64,000 nucleotides of DNA from the NCBI RefSeq assembly GCF_900142035.1, contig NZ_FQZI01000003.1, positions 1 to 64,000 on the forward strand, given 5' to 3'. The notes under the pieces were generated by a model, which did not search any database, had not been told where the DNA came from, and saw only the letters and a list, made by a program, of their open reading frames with translations. Within the stretch, counting starts at the first letter, position 1. Each line of letters starts with the position of its first letter. A program made the translations under genes and the position numbers. Shown piece by piece: positions 25,935-35,130 of the stretch. Source of the DNA: Flavobacterium terrae. GTDB lineage: Bacteria; Bacteroidota; Bacteroidia; Flavobacteriales; Flavobacteriaceae.

Positions 25935-27170
25935 GTGAGTAATACAAACAAACTAAAAATCTTTAATGATCCTATATATGGTTTTATAACCATACCTAAT
26001 CCTTTCATTTACGATTTAATACAGCATCAATATTTTCAACGTTTGAGAAGAATTTCTCAAATGGGATTGTCTTATTTGGTTTATCCTGGTGCTAATCATA
26101 CAAGATTTCATCATGCATTAGGCTGTTTGCATATTATGCAAAAAGCTGTTAACGTATTGAGGTTTAAAAATGTGCAAATTTCAGAACAAGAAGAAAATGC
26201 TTTATATGTAGCGATTTTGCTTCACGATATTGGTCATGGTCCTTTTTCTCATGCCATGGAACACAGTATTGTTGAAGATGTTCATCATGAAGAAATTTCA
26301 CTTCTTTTTATGAATAAACTAAATAAAGAGTTTGATGGACAATTAAGTTTGGCAATTCAGATTTTCAAAGGAGAGTATCACAGAAAATTCATGCTTCAGT
26401 TAATTTCTAGTCAATTAGACATGGATAGAATGGATTACCTAAAACGCGATAGCTTTTATAGCGGGGTGGAAGAAGGTAAAATTAATTCTGACCGATTAAT
26501 TCAGATGATGAATGTTGTCGATGATGTTCTTGTTATTGAAGAGAAAGGAATTTATTCTGTAGAAAAATTTTTAATGGCCAGACGATTAATGTATTGGCAA
26601 GTGTATTTGCACAAGACAAGTTTAGTTGCCGAAGAAATTTTAACCAGAATCTTAAAAAGAGCAAAAGAATTATACCAAAAGGGTTTCGATGTTGATTGTA
26701 GTAAGCCTTTGCACTTCTTTATAGAAAATAAAATCACCTTTGATCAGTTTAACGATGAAATATTAGATGAATTTGCAAAATTAGATGATACAGATATAAT
26801 TGGCGCTATCAAAAATTGGCAATATCATGAAGATTTTACGTTATCAACTTTAAGCAAAATGATCATTAATAGAGATTTACTTAAAATCAAAATGAGTAAT
26901 GAAAAATTTACATCAGAAGAAATTCAAAATCTTTTAGATCAATTTTCTAAAGAAAGTAAATTGACAGCATTAGAATCAAAATATTTTGTTTTTAAGGGGA
27001 AAATTAAAAATCAAGCTTACAGCAAAATTGCTGAACCAATAAGAATTTTACAAAAAGATGGTGGTTTAGAAGACGTTGCGATATTATCGGATCAATTGTC
27101 ATTGAATACATTGTCAAAACATGTAACGAAATACTACTTGTGTTATCCAAAACAACTTAATAAAAGTTAA
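25935..27170 (+). CDS. HD-domain phosphohydrolase (dNTPase-like)
   Basis: The 411-residue protein has the HD superfamily metal site: His in RFHHALG near residue 58, HD in ILLHDIGHGPFSHAMEH near 96-97, and Asp in SQLDMDRMDYLKRD near 162. The whole resembles the SAMHD1/dGTPase-like group found in Bacteroidetes. It may hydrolyse dNTPs or other nucleotides; the substrate is not known. The start codon is GTG at 25935, with no closer ATG. The lpxD promoter follows its stop. Confidence 0.88.
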   Translation: MSNTNKLKIFNDPIYGFITIPNPFIYDLIQHQYFQRLRRISQMGLSYLVYPGANHTRFHHALGCLHIMQKAVNVLRFKNVQISEQEENALYVAILLHDIGHGPFSHAMEHSIVEDVHHEEISLLFMNKLNKEFDGQLSLAIQIFKGEYHRKFMLQLISSQLDMDRMDYLKRDSFYSGVEEGKINSDRLIQMMNVVDDVLVIEEKGIYSVEKFLMARRLMYWQVYLHKTSLVAEEILTRILKRAKELYQKGFDVDCSKPLHFFIENKITFDQFNDEILDEFAKLDDTDIIGAIKNWQYHEDFTLSTLSKMIINRDLLKIKMSNEKFTSEEIQNLLDQFSKESKLTALESKYFVFKGKIKNQAYSKIAEPIRILQKDGGLEDVAILSDQLSLNTLSKHVTKYYLCYPKQLNKS

Positions 27171-27187
27171 AATTCACAAAAAATTTA

Positions 27188-27195
27188 TACTTTTG
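27188..27195 (+). promoter_or_regulatory. -7 box upstream of the lipid A operon
   Basis: TACTTTTG ends 7 bases before the lpxD ATG at 27203. It can drive the lpxD - lpxC/fabZ - lpxA - efp - lpxD paralogue run with a very short leader. Confidence 0.5.
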
Positions 27196-27202
27196 CAAGA
27201 AT

Positions 27203-28222
27203 ATGAAATTTACGGCCGAGCAAATAGCAGGTATTTTAGAAGGAGAAGTAGTAGGTAATCCTAACGCAGAAGTTTCTAAGTTATCAAAAATTGAAGAAGG
27301 TACAGAAGGTTCGCTAACATTTTTAGCAAACCCTAAGTATGTCAATTATATATATGAAACAAAGGCAACAATTGCCATTGTGAATAAAACCTTTGTACCA
27401 GAAAACCCTGTACAAATTACTCTTATCAAAGTTGAAGATGCTTACAAAGCTTTTTCAAAACTACTAGAGTTTTATAATCAAATTAAATTAAATAAAACTG
27501 GAATTGAAGTACCTTGTGTATTGTCTGAAACTGCAATACATGGAGATAATTTTTATTTAGGAGCATTTAGTTATATTGGAGACAATGTTGTTATTGGGAA
27601 AAATGTAAAAATTTATCCTAATAGTTTTGTAGGAGATAATGTAGTTATTGGAGACAATACTATGATATTTGCTGGGGCTAAAATCTATTCAGAAACTATA
27701 ATTGGTAGTAATTGTACTATTCACTCTGGTGCCATTGTTGGAGCCGATGGATTTGGTTTTGCTCCAAATGAAAATGGTGAGTATAGTAAAGTGCCACAAA
27801 TTGGTAATGTTATTATTGAAGATAATGTTGATGTAGGAGCGGGAACTACAATAGATAGAGCTACTCTAGGATCAACAATAATACGTAAAGGAGTAAAGTT
27901 GGATAATCAAATTCAAATAGCTCACAATGTTGAAATAGGTGAAAATACAGTAATAGCTGCTCAAACAGGAGTTGCAGGATCTACTAAAATTGGTAAAAAC
28001 TGTATGATTGGGGGCCAAGTAGGTATTGCAGGCCATTTAGTAGTAGGTAACAATGTACGTATACAGGCTCAAACAGGAGTTGGTAGAAATATTAAAGATA
28101 ACGAAACATTACAGGGAAGCCCTGCATTGGGTTATAGTGATTACAACAAATCGTATGTACACTTTAAAAACCTTCCAAAAATTGTAGTTGAATTAGAAGA
28201 ACTTAAAAAGAAAAATAATTAA
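27203..28222 (+). CDS. lpxD: UDP-3-O-acylglucosamine N-acyltransferase
   Basis: LpxD adds the second 3-hydroxyacyl chain to UDP-3-O-acylglucosamine in lipid A synthesis. The 339-residue length is normal. The N-terminal uridine-binding domain (to about residue 95) is followed by a left-handed beta-helix of hexapeptide repeats (IGDNVVIG, IGENTVI and others). The catalytic histidine is in QIAHNVEIG near residue 237, and GADGFGFAPNENG near 188 is the conserved loop. The lpxC/fabZ fusion begins 3 bases after its stop. Confidence 0.97.
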   Translation: MKFTAEQIAGILEGEVVGNPNAEVSKLSKIEEGTEGSLTFLANPKYVNYIYETKATIAIVNKTFVPENPVQITLIKVEDAYKAFSKLLEFYNQIKLNKTGIEVPCVLSETAIHGDNFYLGAFSYIGDNVVIGKNVKIYPNSFVGDNVVIGDNTMIFAGAKIYSETIIGSNCTIHSGAIVGADGFGFAPNENGEYSKVPQIGNVIIEDNVDVGAGTTIDRATLGSTIIRKGVKLDNQIQIAHNVEIGENTVIAAQTGVAGSTKIGKNCMIGGQVGIAGHLVVGNNVRIQAQTGVGRNIKDNETLQGSPALGYSDYNKSYVHFKNLPKIVVELEELKKKNN

Positions 28223-28225
28223 ATC

Positions 28226-29614
28226 ATGGTTAAGCAAAAAACCATCAAATCAGAAATTACTCTTACTGGTGTAGGACTTCACACTGGAAGAGAAGTAACA
28301 ATGACTTTTAAACCAGCACCTGTAAACAACGGTTTTACTTTTGTGCGTGTAGATTTAGAAGGACAACCTATAATCGAAGCAGATGCTGCTTATGTGGTAA
28401 CAACACAGCGAGGGACTAATCTTGAAAAGTTAGGAGTTATGATTCAAACTCCTGAACATGTATTAGCGGCTATTGTAGGTTGTGATTTAGATAACGTAAT
28501 TATAGAATTAAATGCTTCTGAATTGCCAATCATGGATGGTTCATCTAAGTATTTTGTTGAAGCAATCGAAAAAGTTGGTGTAGTTGAACAAGAGGCAGAA
28601 AGATGTGTCTTTGTAGTAAAAGATGTTATTTCTTATATTGATGAATCAACAGGAAGTGAAATAACAGTAATTCCTTCAGATGATTATCAAGTTACAGCAA
28701 TGGTTGATTTTGGTACTAAAGTTTTAGGTACTCAAAATGCTAGCATGAAAAATATTTCTGAGTTTAAAAATGAAATTGCTGCCTGTCGTACATTCAGCTT
28801 TTTGCATGAACTAGAAATGCTGCTTGAAAATGGATTAATTAAAGGAGGTGATTTAAATAATGCTATTGTTTATGTTGATAAAGAACTATCCGCAGAAACA
28901 ATGGAAAAATTAAAAGTTGCTTTTGGTAAAGATAAAATATCAGTAACTCCAAACGGAGTTTTAGATAACCTTACATTGCATTTTCCTAATGAAGCTGCTC
29001 GTCATAAACTACTTGATGTAGTTGGAGATTTAGCTTTAATAGGTACAAAAATTAAAGGTAAAGTTATTGCGAATAAACCAGGACATTTTGTGAATACTCA
29101 GTTTGCAAAAAAAATGTCTAAAATCATCAAGAATGAGCAACGCAATAACGTTCCTGTTTATGATTTAAATAAGGAACCGTTAATGGACATTCATAAAATT
29201 ATGTCTATGTTGCCACATCGTCCACCTTTTTTATTGGTTGACAGAATTTTAGAAATGACGGATACTCAAGTAGTAGGACTTAAAAATGTAACTATGAATG
29301 AAGATTTCTTCGTAGGACATTTTCCTGGAGCTCCAGTTATGCCAGGAGTTTTAATTGTTGAAGCAATGGCACAAACGGGAGGTATTTTAATTTTAAGTAC
29401 TGTTCCAGATCCAGAAAACTATTTGACTTATTTTATGAAAATCGATAATGTGAAATTCAAGCATAAAGTATTACCTGGAGACACATTAATTTTTAAATTA
29501 GATTTACTATCACCAATTCGTAGAGGTATTTGTCATATGCAAGCAAGCGCTTATGCAAATGGTAAATTAGTAGCCGAAGCAGAATTAATGGCTCAAATAG
29601 TAAAAAAACAATAA
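28226..29614 (+). CDS. lpxC/fabZ: Fused UDP-3-O-acyl-GlcNAc deacetylase / 3-hydroxyacyl-ACP dehydratase
   Basis: Residues 1-300 form LpxC, the zinc deacetylase of lipid A synthesis: QTPEHVLAAIVG has the first zinc-binding His near residue 78, and HKLLDVVGDLAL near 256 holds the others. Residues 315-462 form FabZ, a hot-dog dehydratase of fatty acid synthesis: LPHRPPFLLVDRI and GHFPGAPVMPGVLIVEAMAQ with the catalytic His and Glu. This fusion is standard in Bacteroidetes. It joins lipid A and fatty acid synthesis in one protein, both drawing on 3-hydroxyacyl-ACP. Confidence 0.97.
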   Translation: MVKQKTIKSEITLTGVGLHTGREVTMTFKPAPVNNGFTFVRVDLEGQPIIEADAAYVVTTQRGTNLEKLGVMIQTPEHVLAAIVGCDLDNVIIELNASELPIMDGSSKYFVEAIEKVGVVEQEAERCVFVVKDVISYIDESTGSEITVIPSDDYQVTAMVDFGTKVLGTQNASMKNISEFKNEIAACRTFSFLHELEMLLENGLIKGGDLNNAIVYVDKELSAETMEKLKVAFGKDKISVTPNGVLDNLTLHFPNEAARHKLLDVVGDLALIGTKIKGKVIANKPGHFVNTQFAKKMSKIIKNEQRNNVPVYDLNKEPLMDIHKIMSMLPHRPPFLLVDRILEMTDTQVVGLKNVTMNEDFFVGHFPGAPVMPGVLIVEAMAQTGGILILSTVPDPENYLTYFMKIDNVKFKHKVLPGDTLIFKLDLLSPIRRGICHMQASAYANGKLVAEAELMAQIVKKQ

Positions 29615-29621
29615 GAAAAGC

Positions 29622-30404
29622 ATGAATCAACCTTTAGCATATGTTCACCCAGGAGCAAAAATTGCCAAAAATGTGGTGATTGAGCCTTTTACAACTATTC
29701 ATAATAATGTTGTTATTGGTGACGGTACTTGGATAGGCTCTAACGTAACTATTATGGAAGGAGCTAGAATTGGCAAAAACTGTAATATTTTCCCCGGAGC
29801 TGTAATTTCAGCTGTGCCGCAAGATTTAAAATTTGGTGGTGAAGAATCACTTGCTGTAATAGGTGATAATACAACTATACGTGAGTGTGTTACAATAAAT
29901 AGAGGAACTGTTGCTTCAGGGCAAACGGTTATTGGAAATAATTGTTTAATTATGGCTACAGCACACATTGCACACGATTGTCATATAGGTAATAATGCTA
30001 TCGTTGTTAATGGAGTTGCATTAGCTGGACATGTTACTGTAGGAGACTTCGCTATTATTGGAGGTTTGGCAGCAGTTCATCAATTCATTTCGATAGGAGA
30101 TCATGCAATGGTTTCTGGGGGATCTTTAGTAAGAAAAGATGTGCCACCTTTTACAAAAGCGGCAAAAGAACCTCTATCATATGTTGGGATTAATTCGGTT
30201 GGATTAAGAAGAAGAGGTTTCTCAACTGAAAAAATTAAAGAAATTCAAGACATATATAGAATTTTATACCAAAAAAATTATAATACATCACAAGCAATGG
30301 CTATTATCGAAGCTGAAATGCAAGCAACACCAGAGCGTGATGAAATTCTAGATTTTATCAGAAATTCATCAAGAGGTATTATGAAAGGTTATACAGGAGT
30401 TTAA
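29622..30404 (+). CDS. lpxA: UDP-N-acetylglucosamine acyltransferase
   Basis: LpxA performs the first step of lipid A synthesis, O-acylation of UDP-GlcNAc. The 260-residue length fits. Hexapeptide repeats run through residues 10-185, with the catalytic His in ATAHIAHDCHIG near 115-120. The C-terminal helical domain contains GINSVGLRRRGFS near 193, a family signature. It starts 7 bases after lpxC/fabZ and is followed by efp after 28 bases. Confidence 0.97.
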   Translation: MNQPLAYVHPGAKIAKNVVIEPFTTIHNNVVIGDGTWIGSNVTIMEGARIGKNCNIFPGAVISAVPQDLKFGGEESLAVIGDNTTIRECVTINRGTVASGQTVIGNNCLIMATAHIAHDCHIGNNAIVVNGVALAGHVTVGDFAIIGGLAAVHQFISIGDHAMVSGGSLVRKDVPPFTKAAKEPLSYVGINSVGLRRRGFSTEKIKEIQDIYRILYQKNYNTSQAMAIIEAEMQATPERDEILDFIRNSSRGIMKGYTGV

Positions 30405-30432
30405 TTTTAAAGAATAAATAAATTATATAAAA

Positions 30433-30993
30433 ATGGCAAGTACGGCAGACATTAGAAACGGATTATGTATTAAGTTTAATCATGATATCTACAAAATTGT
30501 AGAATTTTTACATGTTAAACCTGGGAAAGGTCCTGCTTTCGTTAGAACAAAATTAAAAAGTTTAACATCAGGAAAAGTTTTAGATAATACTTTCTCTGCA
30601 GGTCACAAGATAGACGTTGTTCGTGTTGAAACTCATACTTTTCAGTTTTTATATGCAGAAGGAAATGATTTCCACTTTATGAATTCTGAATCTTTTGAAC
30701 AAATTACATTAAACAAAGACGTTCTTGATGCTCCAGATTTATTAAAAGAAGGAACTAATGTAATGGTTCAAATCAATACAGAAACAGATTTGCCATTAGC
30801 TGTAGATATGCCTGCTTCAATAGTTCTTGAAGTTACTTATGCTGAACCAGGGGTTAAAGGAAATACGGCTACAAATGCTACTAAACCTGCAACTGTAGAA
30901 ACAGGTGCTACTGTAAATGTTCCTTTATTTATTAATGAGGGCGACAAAATCAAAATTGATACCGCTACTGGTAAATACATGGAAAGAGTATAA
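30433..30993 (+). CDS. efp: Elongation factor P
   Basis: EF-P relieves ribosome stalling at polyproline stretches. The 186-residue protein has three beta-barrel domains. The tip loop is KPGKGPAF, with Lys32 at the position that is modified or contacts the P-site tRNA. The C-terminal signature appears as [21 protein letters not shown]. No modification enzyme gene is next to it. Its place inside the lipid A operon, between lpxA and a second lpxD-like gene, recurs in Flavobacteria. Confidence 0.97.
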   Translation: MASTADIRNGLCIKFNHDIYKIVEFLHVKPGKGPAFVRTKLKSLTSGKVLDNTFSAGHKIDVVRVETHTFQFLYAEGNDFHFMNSESFEQITLNKDVLDAPDLLKEGTNVMVQINTETDLPLAVDMPASIVLEVTYAEPGVKGNTATNATKPATVETGATVNVPLFINEGDKIKIDTATGKYMERV

Positions 30994-30994
30994 T

Positions 30995-31936
30995 ATGAAG
31001 TTTCCTCAAACACATAACCTAAAGCAAATAGCAGAAATAATAAACTGCAAATTTGTTGGAAATGAAGAATTTCCAGTTCTGGGTATGAACGAAATTCACG
31101 TTGTTGAACCTGGAGATATTGTGTTTGTTGATCATCCTAAATATTACGATAAAGCTTTGCAATCTGCGGCAACTATTATTTTGATTAACAAAGAAGTTGA
31201 TTGCCCAGTAGGTAAAGCTTTATTGATTTCTGATGATCCTTTCAGAGATTTTAATAAGCTTACAAAGCATTTTAAACCTTTTCAACATTCTTCAAAATCT
31301 ATATCAGATTCTGCAAAAATAGGAGAGGGTACAATTATACAACCAAATACTTTTGTTGGTAATAATGTAATAATAGGAAAGAATTGTTTAATTCATTCTA
31401 ATGTTTCAATTTATGACAATACAGTTATTGGTGACAATGTAATTATACATTCAGGAACTATTTTAGGTGCGGATGCCTTTTATTACAAAAAGCGCCCAGA
31501 AGGTTTTGATCAATTACTGTCTGGCGGTAGAGTGGTCATTGAGGATAATGTAGGAATAGGTGCGCTTTGTACCATAGATAAAGGAGTAACAGGAGATACT
31601 ACTATTGGTGAAGGAACTAAAATAGACAACCAAGTTCATGTGGGACACGATACCATAATTGGGAAAAAATGTTTAATTGCTTCACAAACTGGAATTGCTG
31701 GATGTGTGATAATAGAAGATGAAGTAACACTTTGGGGTCAAGTAGGTACCACTAGTGGAATTAAAATCGGTACAAAAGCTGTAGTAATGGGACAGACTGG
31801 AGTTACTAAATCTATTGAAGGAGGAAAGACTTATTTTGGAACTCCTGTAGAAGAATCACGTGAAAAACTTAAGCAATTAGCAAATCTTAAAAAAATCCCT
31901 GAAATACTTAATAAACTGAATCAAAATGAAGGTTAG
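30995..31936 (+). CDS. LpxD-like N-acyltransferase paralogue
   Basis: This 313-residue protein is a second member of the LpxD family, clearly different from the copy at 27203. It has the N-terminal uridine-binding-like domain ([19 protein letters not shown]) and a hexapeptide beta-helix. The catalytic His is kept in [11 protein letters not shown] near residue 215. The loop that reads GADGFGFAP in LpxD is [16 protein letters not shown] here, so the substrate may differ. The frame is open upstream to 30917, inside efp, but the ATG at 30995 directly follows the efp stop and begins with a normal family N-terminus. Confidence 0.87.
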   Translation: MKFPQTHNLKQIAEIINCKFVGNEEFPVLGMNEIHVVEPGDIVFVDHPKYYDKALQSAATIILINKEVDCPVGKALLISDDPFRDFNKLTKHFKPFQHSSKSISDSAKIGEGTIIQPNTFVGNNVIIGKNCLIHSNVSIYDNTVIGDNVIIHSGTILGADAFYYKKRPEGFDQLLSGGRVVIEDNVGIGALCTIDKGVTGDTTIGEGTKIDNQVHVGHDTIIGKKCLIASQTGIAGCVIIEDEVTLWGQVGTTSGIKIGTKAVVMGQTGVTKSIEGGKTYFGTPVEESREKLKQLANLKKIPEILNKLNQNEG

Positions 31937-32288
31937 AAAATTTATCAGAGAACTTTACGAATCTGATGCTTTATACAATGCCGATGTATTAGAGCAATTT
32001 ATTCATCCTGAAATTACATTAGAGTGGTATAGTAGTAAAGGACTTCTTCAATTAAAAAAGAAAGAAATTTTATTATTAGCCAAAGAATTAGAACGAACTT
32101 ACAAATCAATGCGTTCTGAAATTTATGATGTTTTGAAAGATGAAAATAAAGTAACAGTTCGTTATAAGCATTTTGGTAAAACTATCGAAAATCCTTTTGA
32201 AGAAACTTTATTAGCTTCATTTATAGTGATTTGGGAAATTAGAGATGAAAAACTTTTTAGAGGCTATCAAATGAGCCAATTATATTAA
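31926..32288 (+). CDS. NTF2-like (SnoaL-type) fold protein
   Basis: The 120-residue product has the alpha+beta cone pattern of NTF2-like proteins: N-terminal helix ([20 protein letters not shown]), conserved [15 protein letters not shown], and two long C-terminal strands ([25 protein letters not shown]). No catalytic residues can be named. The start overlaps the end of the LpxD-like gene by 11 bases, so it is translated from the same message. Its role in or near lipid A metabolism is unknown. Confidence 0.72.
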   Translation: MKVRKFIRELYESDALYNADVLEQFIHPEITLEWYSSKGLLQLKKKEILLLAKELERTYKSMRSEIYDVLKDENKVTVRYKHFGKTIENPFEETLLASFIVIWEIRDEKLFRGYQMSQLY

Positions 32289-32320
32289 AAAAGTTTACTC
32301 AAAATCTAAACTCTTTTCAT

Positions 32321-32328
32321 TACTTTTG
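32321..32328 (+). promoter_or_regulatory. -7 box upstream of sucD
   Basis: TACTTTTG ends 40 bases before the sucD ATG at 32369. Confidence 0.5.
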
Positions 32329-32368
32329 CATCACAAATATTAAAAAATAACAAACAATACACATAATC

Positions 32369-33241
32369 ATGAGTGTTTTAGTAAATAAAGATTCAAAAAT
32401 TATCGTACAAGGTTTCACAGGAAGTGAAGGAACATTTCACGCATCTCAAATGATTGAGTACGGAACAAACGTAGTAGGTGGTGTAACGCCAGGAAAAGGT
32501 GGTACAACTCACTTAGATCGTCCAGTTTTCAATACAGTAAAAGATGCTGTTGTTCAAGCTGGTGCAGATACATCAATCATTTTCGTACCACCTGCATTTG
32601 CAGCTGATGCTATCATGGAAGCTGCTGATGCTGGAATCAAAGTAATCATTTGTATTACTGAAGGTATCCCTGTAGCTGATATGATTAAAGCATACGATTT
32701 CATTAAAGAAAAAGATTGTCGTTTAGTAGGTCCTAACTGTCCAGGTGTAATCACTCCAGAAGAAGCTAAAGTTGGTATTATGCCAGGTTTCGTTTTCAAA
32801 AAAGGAAAAGTAGGTATTGTTTCTAAATCAGGTACTTTAACATATGAAGCTGCTGATCAAGTAGTTCGTCAAGGTTTTGGTATTACTACGGCTATTGGAA
32901 TTGGTGGAGACCCAATCATTGGAACTACTACTAAGGAAGCTGTTGAATTATTAATGAATGATCCAGAAACTGAATGTATCATCATGATTGGTGAAATTGG
33001 AGGTCAATTAGAAGCTGATGCTGCAAAATGGATCAAAGCTGATGGTAACCGTAAACCAGTTGTAGGTTTCATCGCTGGTGAAACTGCTCCAAAAGGACGT
33101 ACAATGGGCCATGCTGGTGCTATTGTTGGTGGTGCTGATGATACTGCTGAGGCTAAAAAACGTATCATGAGAGAAAACGGAATTCACGTTGTAGATTCTC
33201 CAGCTGAAATTGGTAAAAAAGTAAAAGAAGTTTTAGGTTAA
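32369..33241 (+). CDS. sucD: Succinate-CoA ligase, alpha subunit
   Basis: SucD carries the CoA-binding site and the phosphohistidine of succinyl-CoA synthetase in the TCA cycle. The 290-residue protein shows the CoA-binding [19 protein letters not shown] near residue 15, [10 protein letters not shown] near 122, and the phosphorylated His in [10 protein letters not shown] near 247. The beta subunit gene sucC is not adjacent, which is usual in Flavobacteria. Codon use leans to preferred codons (GGT, GCT), as expected for a highly expressed gene. A terminator follows. Confidence 0.97.
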   Translation: MSVLVNKDSKIIVQGFTGSEGTFHASQMIEYGTNVVGGVTPGKGGTTHLDRPVFNTVKDAVVQAGADTSIIFVPPAFAADAIMEAADAGIKVIICITEGIPVADMIKAYDFIKEKDCRLVGPNCPGVITPEEAKVGIMPGFVFKKGKVGIVSKSGTLTYEAADQVVRQGFGITTAIGIGGDPIIGTTTKEAVELLMNDPETECIIMIGEIGGQLEADAAKWIKADGNRKPVVGFIAGETAPKGRTMGHAGAIVGGADDTAEAKKRIMRENGIHVVDSPAEIGKKVKEVLG

Positions 33242-33268
33242 TTCCTTATACTTTAAATATAAAATAAA

Positions 33269-33294
33269 AGCCTGCTAATCTAAGCAGGCTTTTT
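33269..33294 (+). terminator. Rho-independent terminator after sucD
   Basis: AGCCTGCT (33269-33276) pairs with AGCAGGCT (33283-33290), loop AATCTA, followed by four to five T. Confidence 0.9.
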
Positions 33295-33354
33295 CATTAA
33301 TGCTCTTAGTATTCTATGAGTATATTTTAGATAGTGATTGCATATTTAAAACAT

Positions 33355-33362
33355 TATTTTTG
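33355..33362 (+). promoter_or_regulatory. -7 box upstream of the SulP gene
   Basis: TATTTTTG lies 121 bases before the ATG at 33484. The implied leader is about 115 bases long; I see no known riboswitch in it. Confidence 0.35.
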
Positions 33363-33483
33363 TGTTATGATGAGTAAATGTCTTACTATTTAATGAATTT
33401 ATACGTTTTTCTGTTTATAAAAAGTATCGATTGATTTTCGACACCTTGTTATTAAATAACTCACAAACTTTATTACTAACTAA

Positions 33484-35019
33484 ATGAAAAATTTTTTCAA
33501 CCTATTTGATTTATCTCAAAAAGTTAATCATAAAACTGAAATTTTAGCTGGTTTAACAGTAGCGATGACAATGATACCAGAATCTTTATCATTTGCAATT
33601 TTGGCCGGATTACCGCCGCTAGTAGGTTTGTATGGAGCTTTTTTAATGGGATTGATTACTGCAATTTTTGGAGGCAGGCCTGGTTTAATATCTGGTGGAG
33701 CAGGAGCAACAGTTATTGTGTTAATTGCTTTAATGAAATCACACGGTATAGAATATGTTTTTGCTGCAGTAGCATTAGCTGGGGTTGTTCAAATATTAGT
33801 TGGGCTATTTAAACTTGGAAAGTTTATAAGATTAGTTCCTCAACCCGTTATGTTTGGTTTTGTAAACGGATTAGCGATAATAATTTTTATGTCGCAAATT
33901 GAACAATTTAAAACTGTTATCAATGGTCAACCAGAATGGTTAAGTGGTACACCTTTTTTAATTATGACTGGTTTAGTGTTACTAACCATTGCTATAGTAG
34001 TCTTATTTCCTAAAATAACTAAAGTGGTACCTTCTTCGTTAATAGCAATTTTAGTTGTTTTTGGATTAGTAATGATTTTCAATATTGATACTAAACAAGT
34101 AGAAGATATAGCTTCTATTAGTGGTAGCCTACCACCTTTTCATATTCCAAATATTCCTTTAAATGTTAACTCAATCCAAATTATTTTTCCATATGCTTTA
34201 ATTATGGCAGCAGTAGGTTTAACAGAAGGTTTGTTAACCTTGAACTTAGTTGATGAAATTACAGCCACAAAAGGAAATAGTAATAGAGAATGTTTAGCCC
34301 AAGGAAGCGCAAATCTTGTAAATGGTTTTTTCTTTGGAATGGGAGGATGTCCTATGATTGCACAAACATTAGTAAATCTTTCAGCTGGTTCTAGAGCAAG
34401 ACTTTCGGGAATTGTAGCAGCATTAACCATTTTAGTAATTATTTTAGTTGGTGCTCCAGTAATTGGGAAATTGCCAATTGCTGCATTAACTGGTGTTATG
34501 ATTATGGTCGCTATTGGAACTTTTGAATGGGCTAGCTTAAGAATTTTCAAGCGAATGCCTAAGTCAGATATCATTGTGATGATTATAGTTATGTTAATAA
34601 CTGTTTTTCTTCACAACTTAGCCCTTGCAGTTTTTGTAGGTGTTATTATATCGGCATTGGTTTTTGCCTGGGATAATGCTAAGAGGATAAGAGCAAGAAA
34701 GCATATTGATGAAAACGGTGTGAAACATTATGAGATTTATGGACCTTTGTTTTTTGGATCTGTAAGCGGTTTTGCTGAAAAATTTGATGTTTTTAATGAT
34801 CCAAAGGAAGTGATTATTGATTTTGCAGAAAGTAGAGTAGTGGATATGTCTGCTATCGAAGCTTTAAATGCAATTACGCATCGTTATCATAAAGAAGGGA
34901 AAATAGTTCATTTGAGACATTTAAGTCAAGATTGTAGAACACTACTTAAAAATGCTGAGGCTATAATTGATGTAAATATTATGGAAGACCCAATGTATTT
35001 AGTTGCTGATAAGCAGTAA
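33484..35019 (+). CDS. SulP family inorganic anion transporter
   Basis: The 511-residue inner-membrane protein has the SulP/SLC26 layout: about 12-14 hydrophobic segments to residue 395, then a cytoplasmic STAS domain (about 415-505, with EVIIDFAESRVVDMSAIEAL). The family start is ILAGLTVAMTMIPESLSFAILAGLPPLVGLYGAF. These proteins move sulfate, bicarbonate or other anions. Nothing here fixes the substrate, and no carbonic anhydrase or sulfate-assimilation gene is adjacent. Confidence 0.93.
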   Translation: MKNFFNLFDLSQKVNHKTEILAGLTVAMTMIPESLSFAILAGLPPLVGLYGAFLMGLITAIFGGRPGLISGGAGATVIVLIALMKSHGIEYVFAAVALAGVVQILVGLFKLGKFIRLVPQPVMFGFVNGLAIIIFMSQIEQFKTVINGQPEWLSGTPFLIMTGLVLLTIAIVVLFPKITKVVPSSLIAILVVFGLVMIFNIDTKQVEDIASISGSLPPFHIPNIPLNVNSIQIIFPYALIMAAVGLTEGLLTLNLVDEITATKGNSNRECLAQGSANLVNGFFFGMGGCPMIAQTLVNLSAGSRARLSGIVAALTILVIILVGAPVIGKLPIAALTGVMIMVAIGTFEWASLRIFKRMPKSDIIVMIIVMLITVFLHNLALAVFVGVIISALVFAWDNAKRIRARKHIDENGVKHYEIYGPLFFGSVSGFAEKFDVFNDPKEVIIDFAESRVVDMSAIEALNAITHRYHKEGKIVHLRHLSQDCRTLLKNAEAIIDVNIMEDPMYLVADKQ

Positions 35020-35130
35020 AAAAATCATCTTACATTTATATTAACCCCTTTTAGGTATTTTGAATACTAATTTCAATTTTATTATTTAGTCAAGAGTAAT
35101 ATTAAGAAGTTCTATTATTTATTGAAATTA

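Noticed and set aside
30917..30994. N-terminal extension of the LpxD-like paralogue inside efp
   Set aside because: The extra 26 residues are the efp gene read in another frame; the ATG at 30995 follows the efp stop and fits the family.
33363..33483. Possible riboswitch in the SulP leader
   Set aside because: The 120-base leader shows no known aptamer core or strong stem set; nothing supports a riboswitch.
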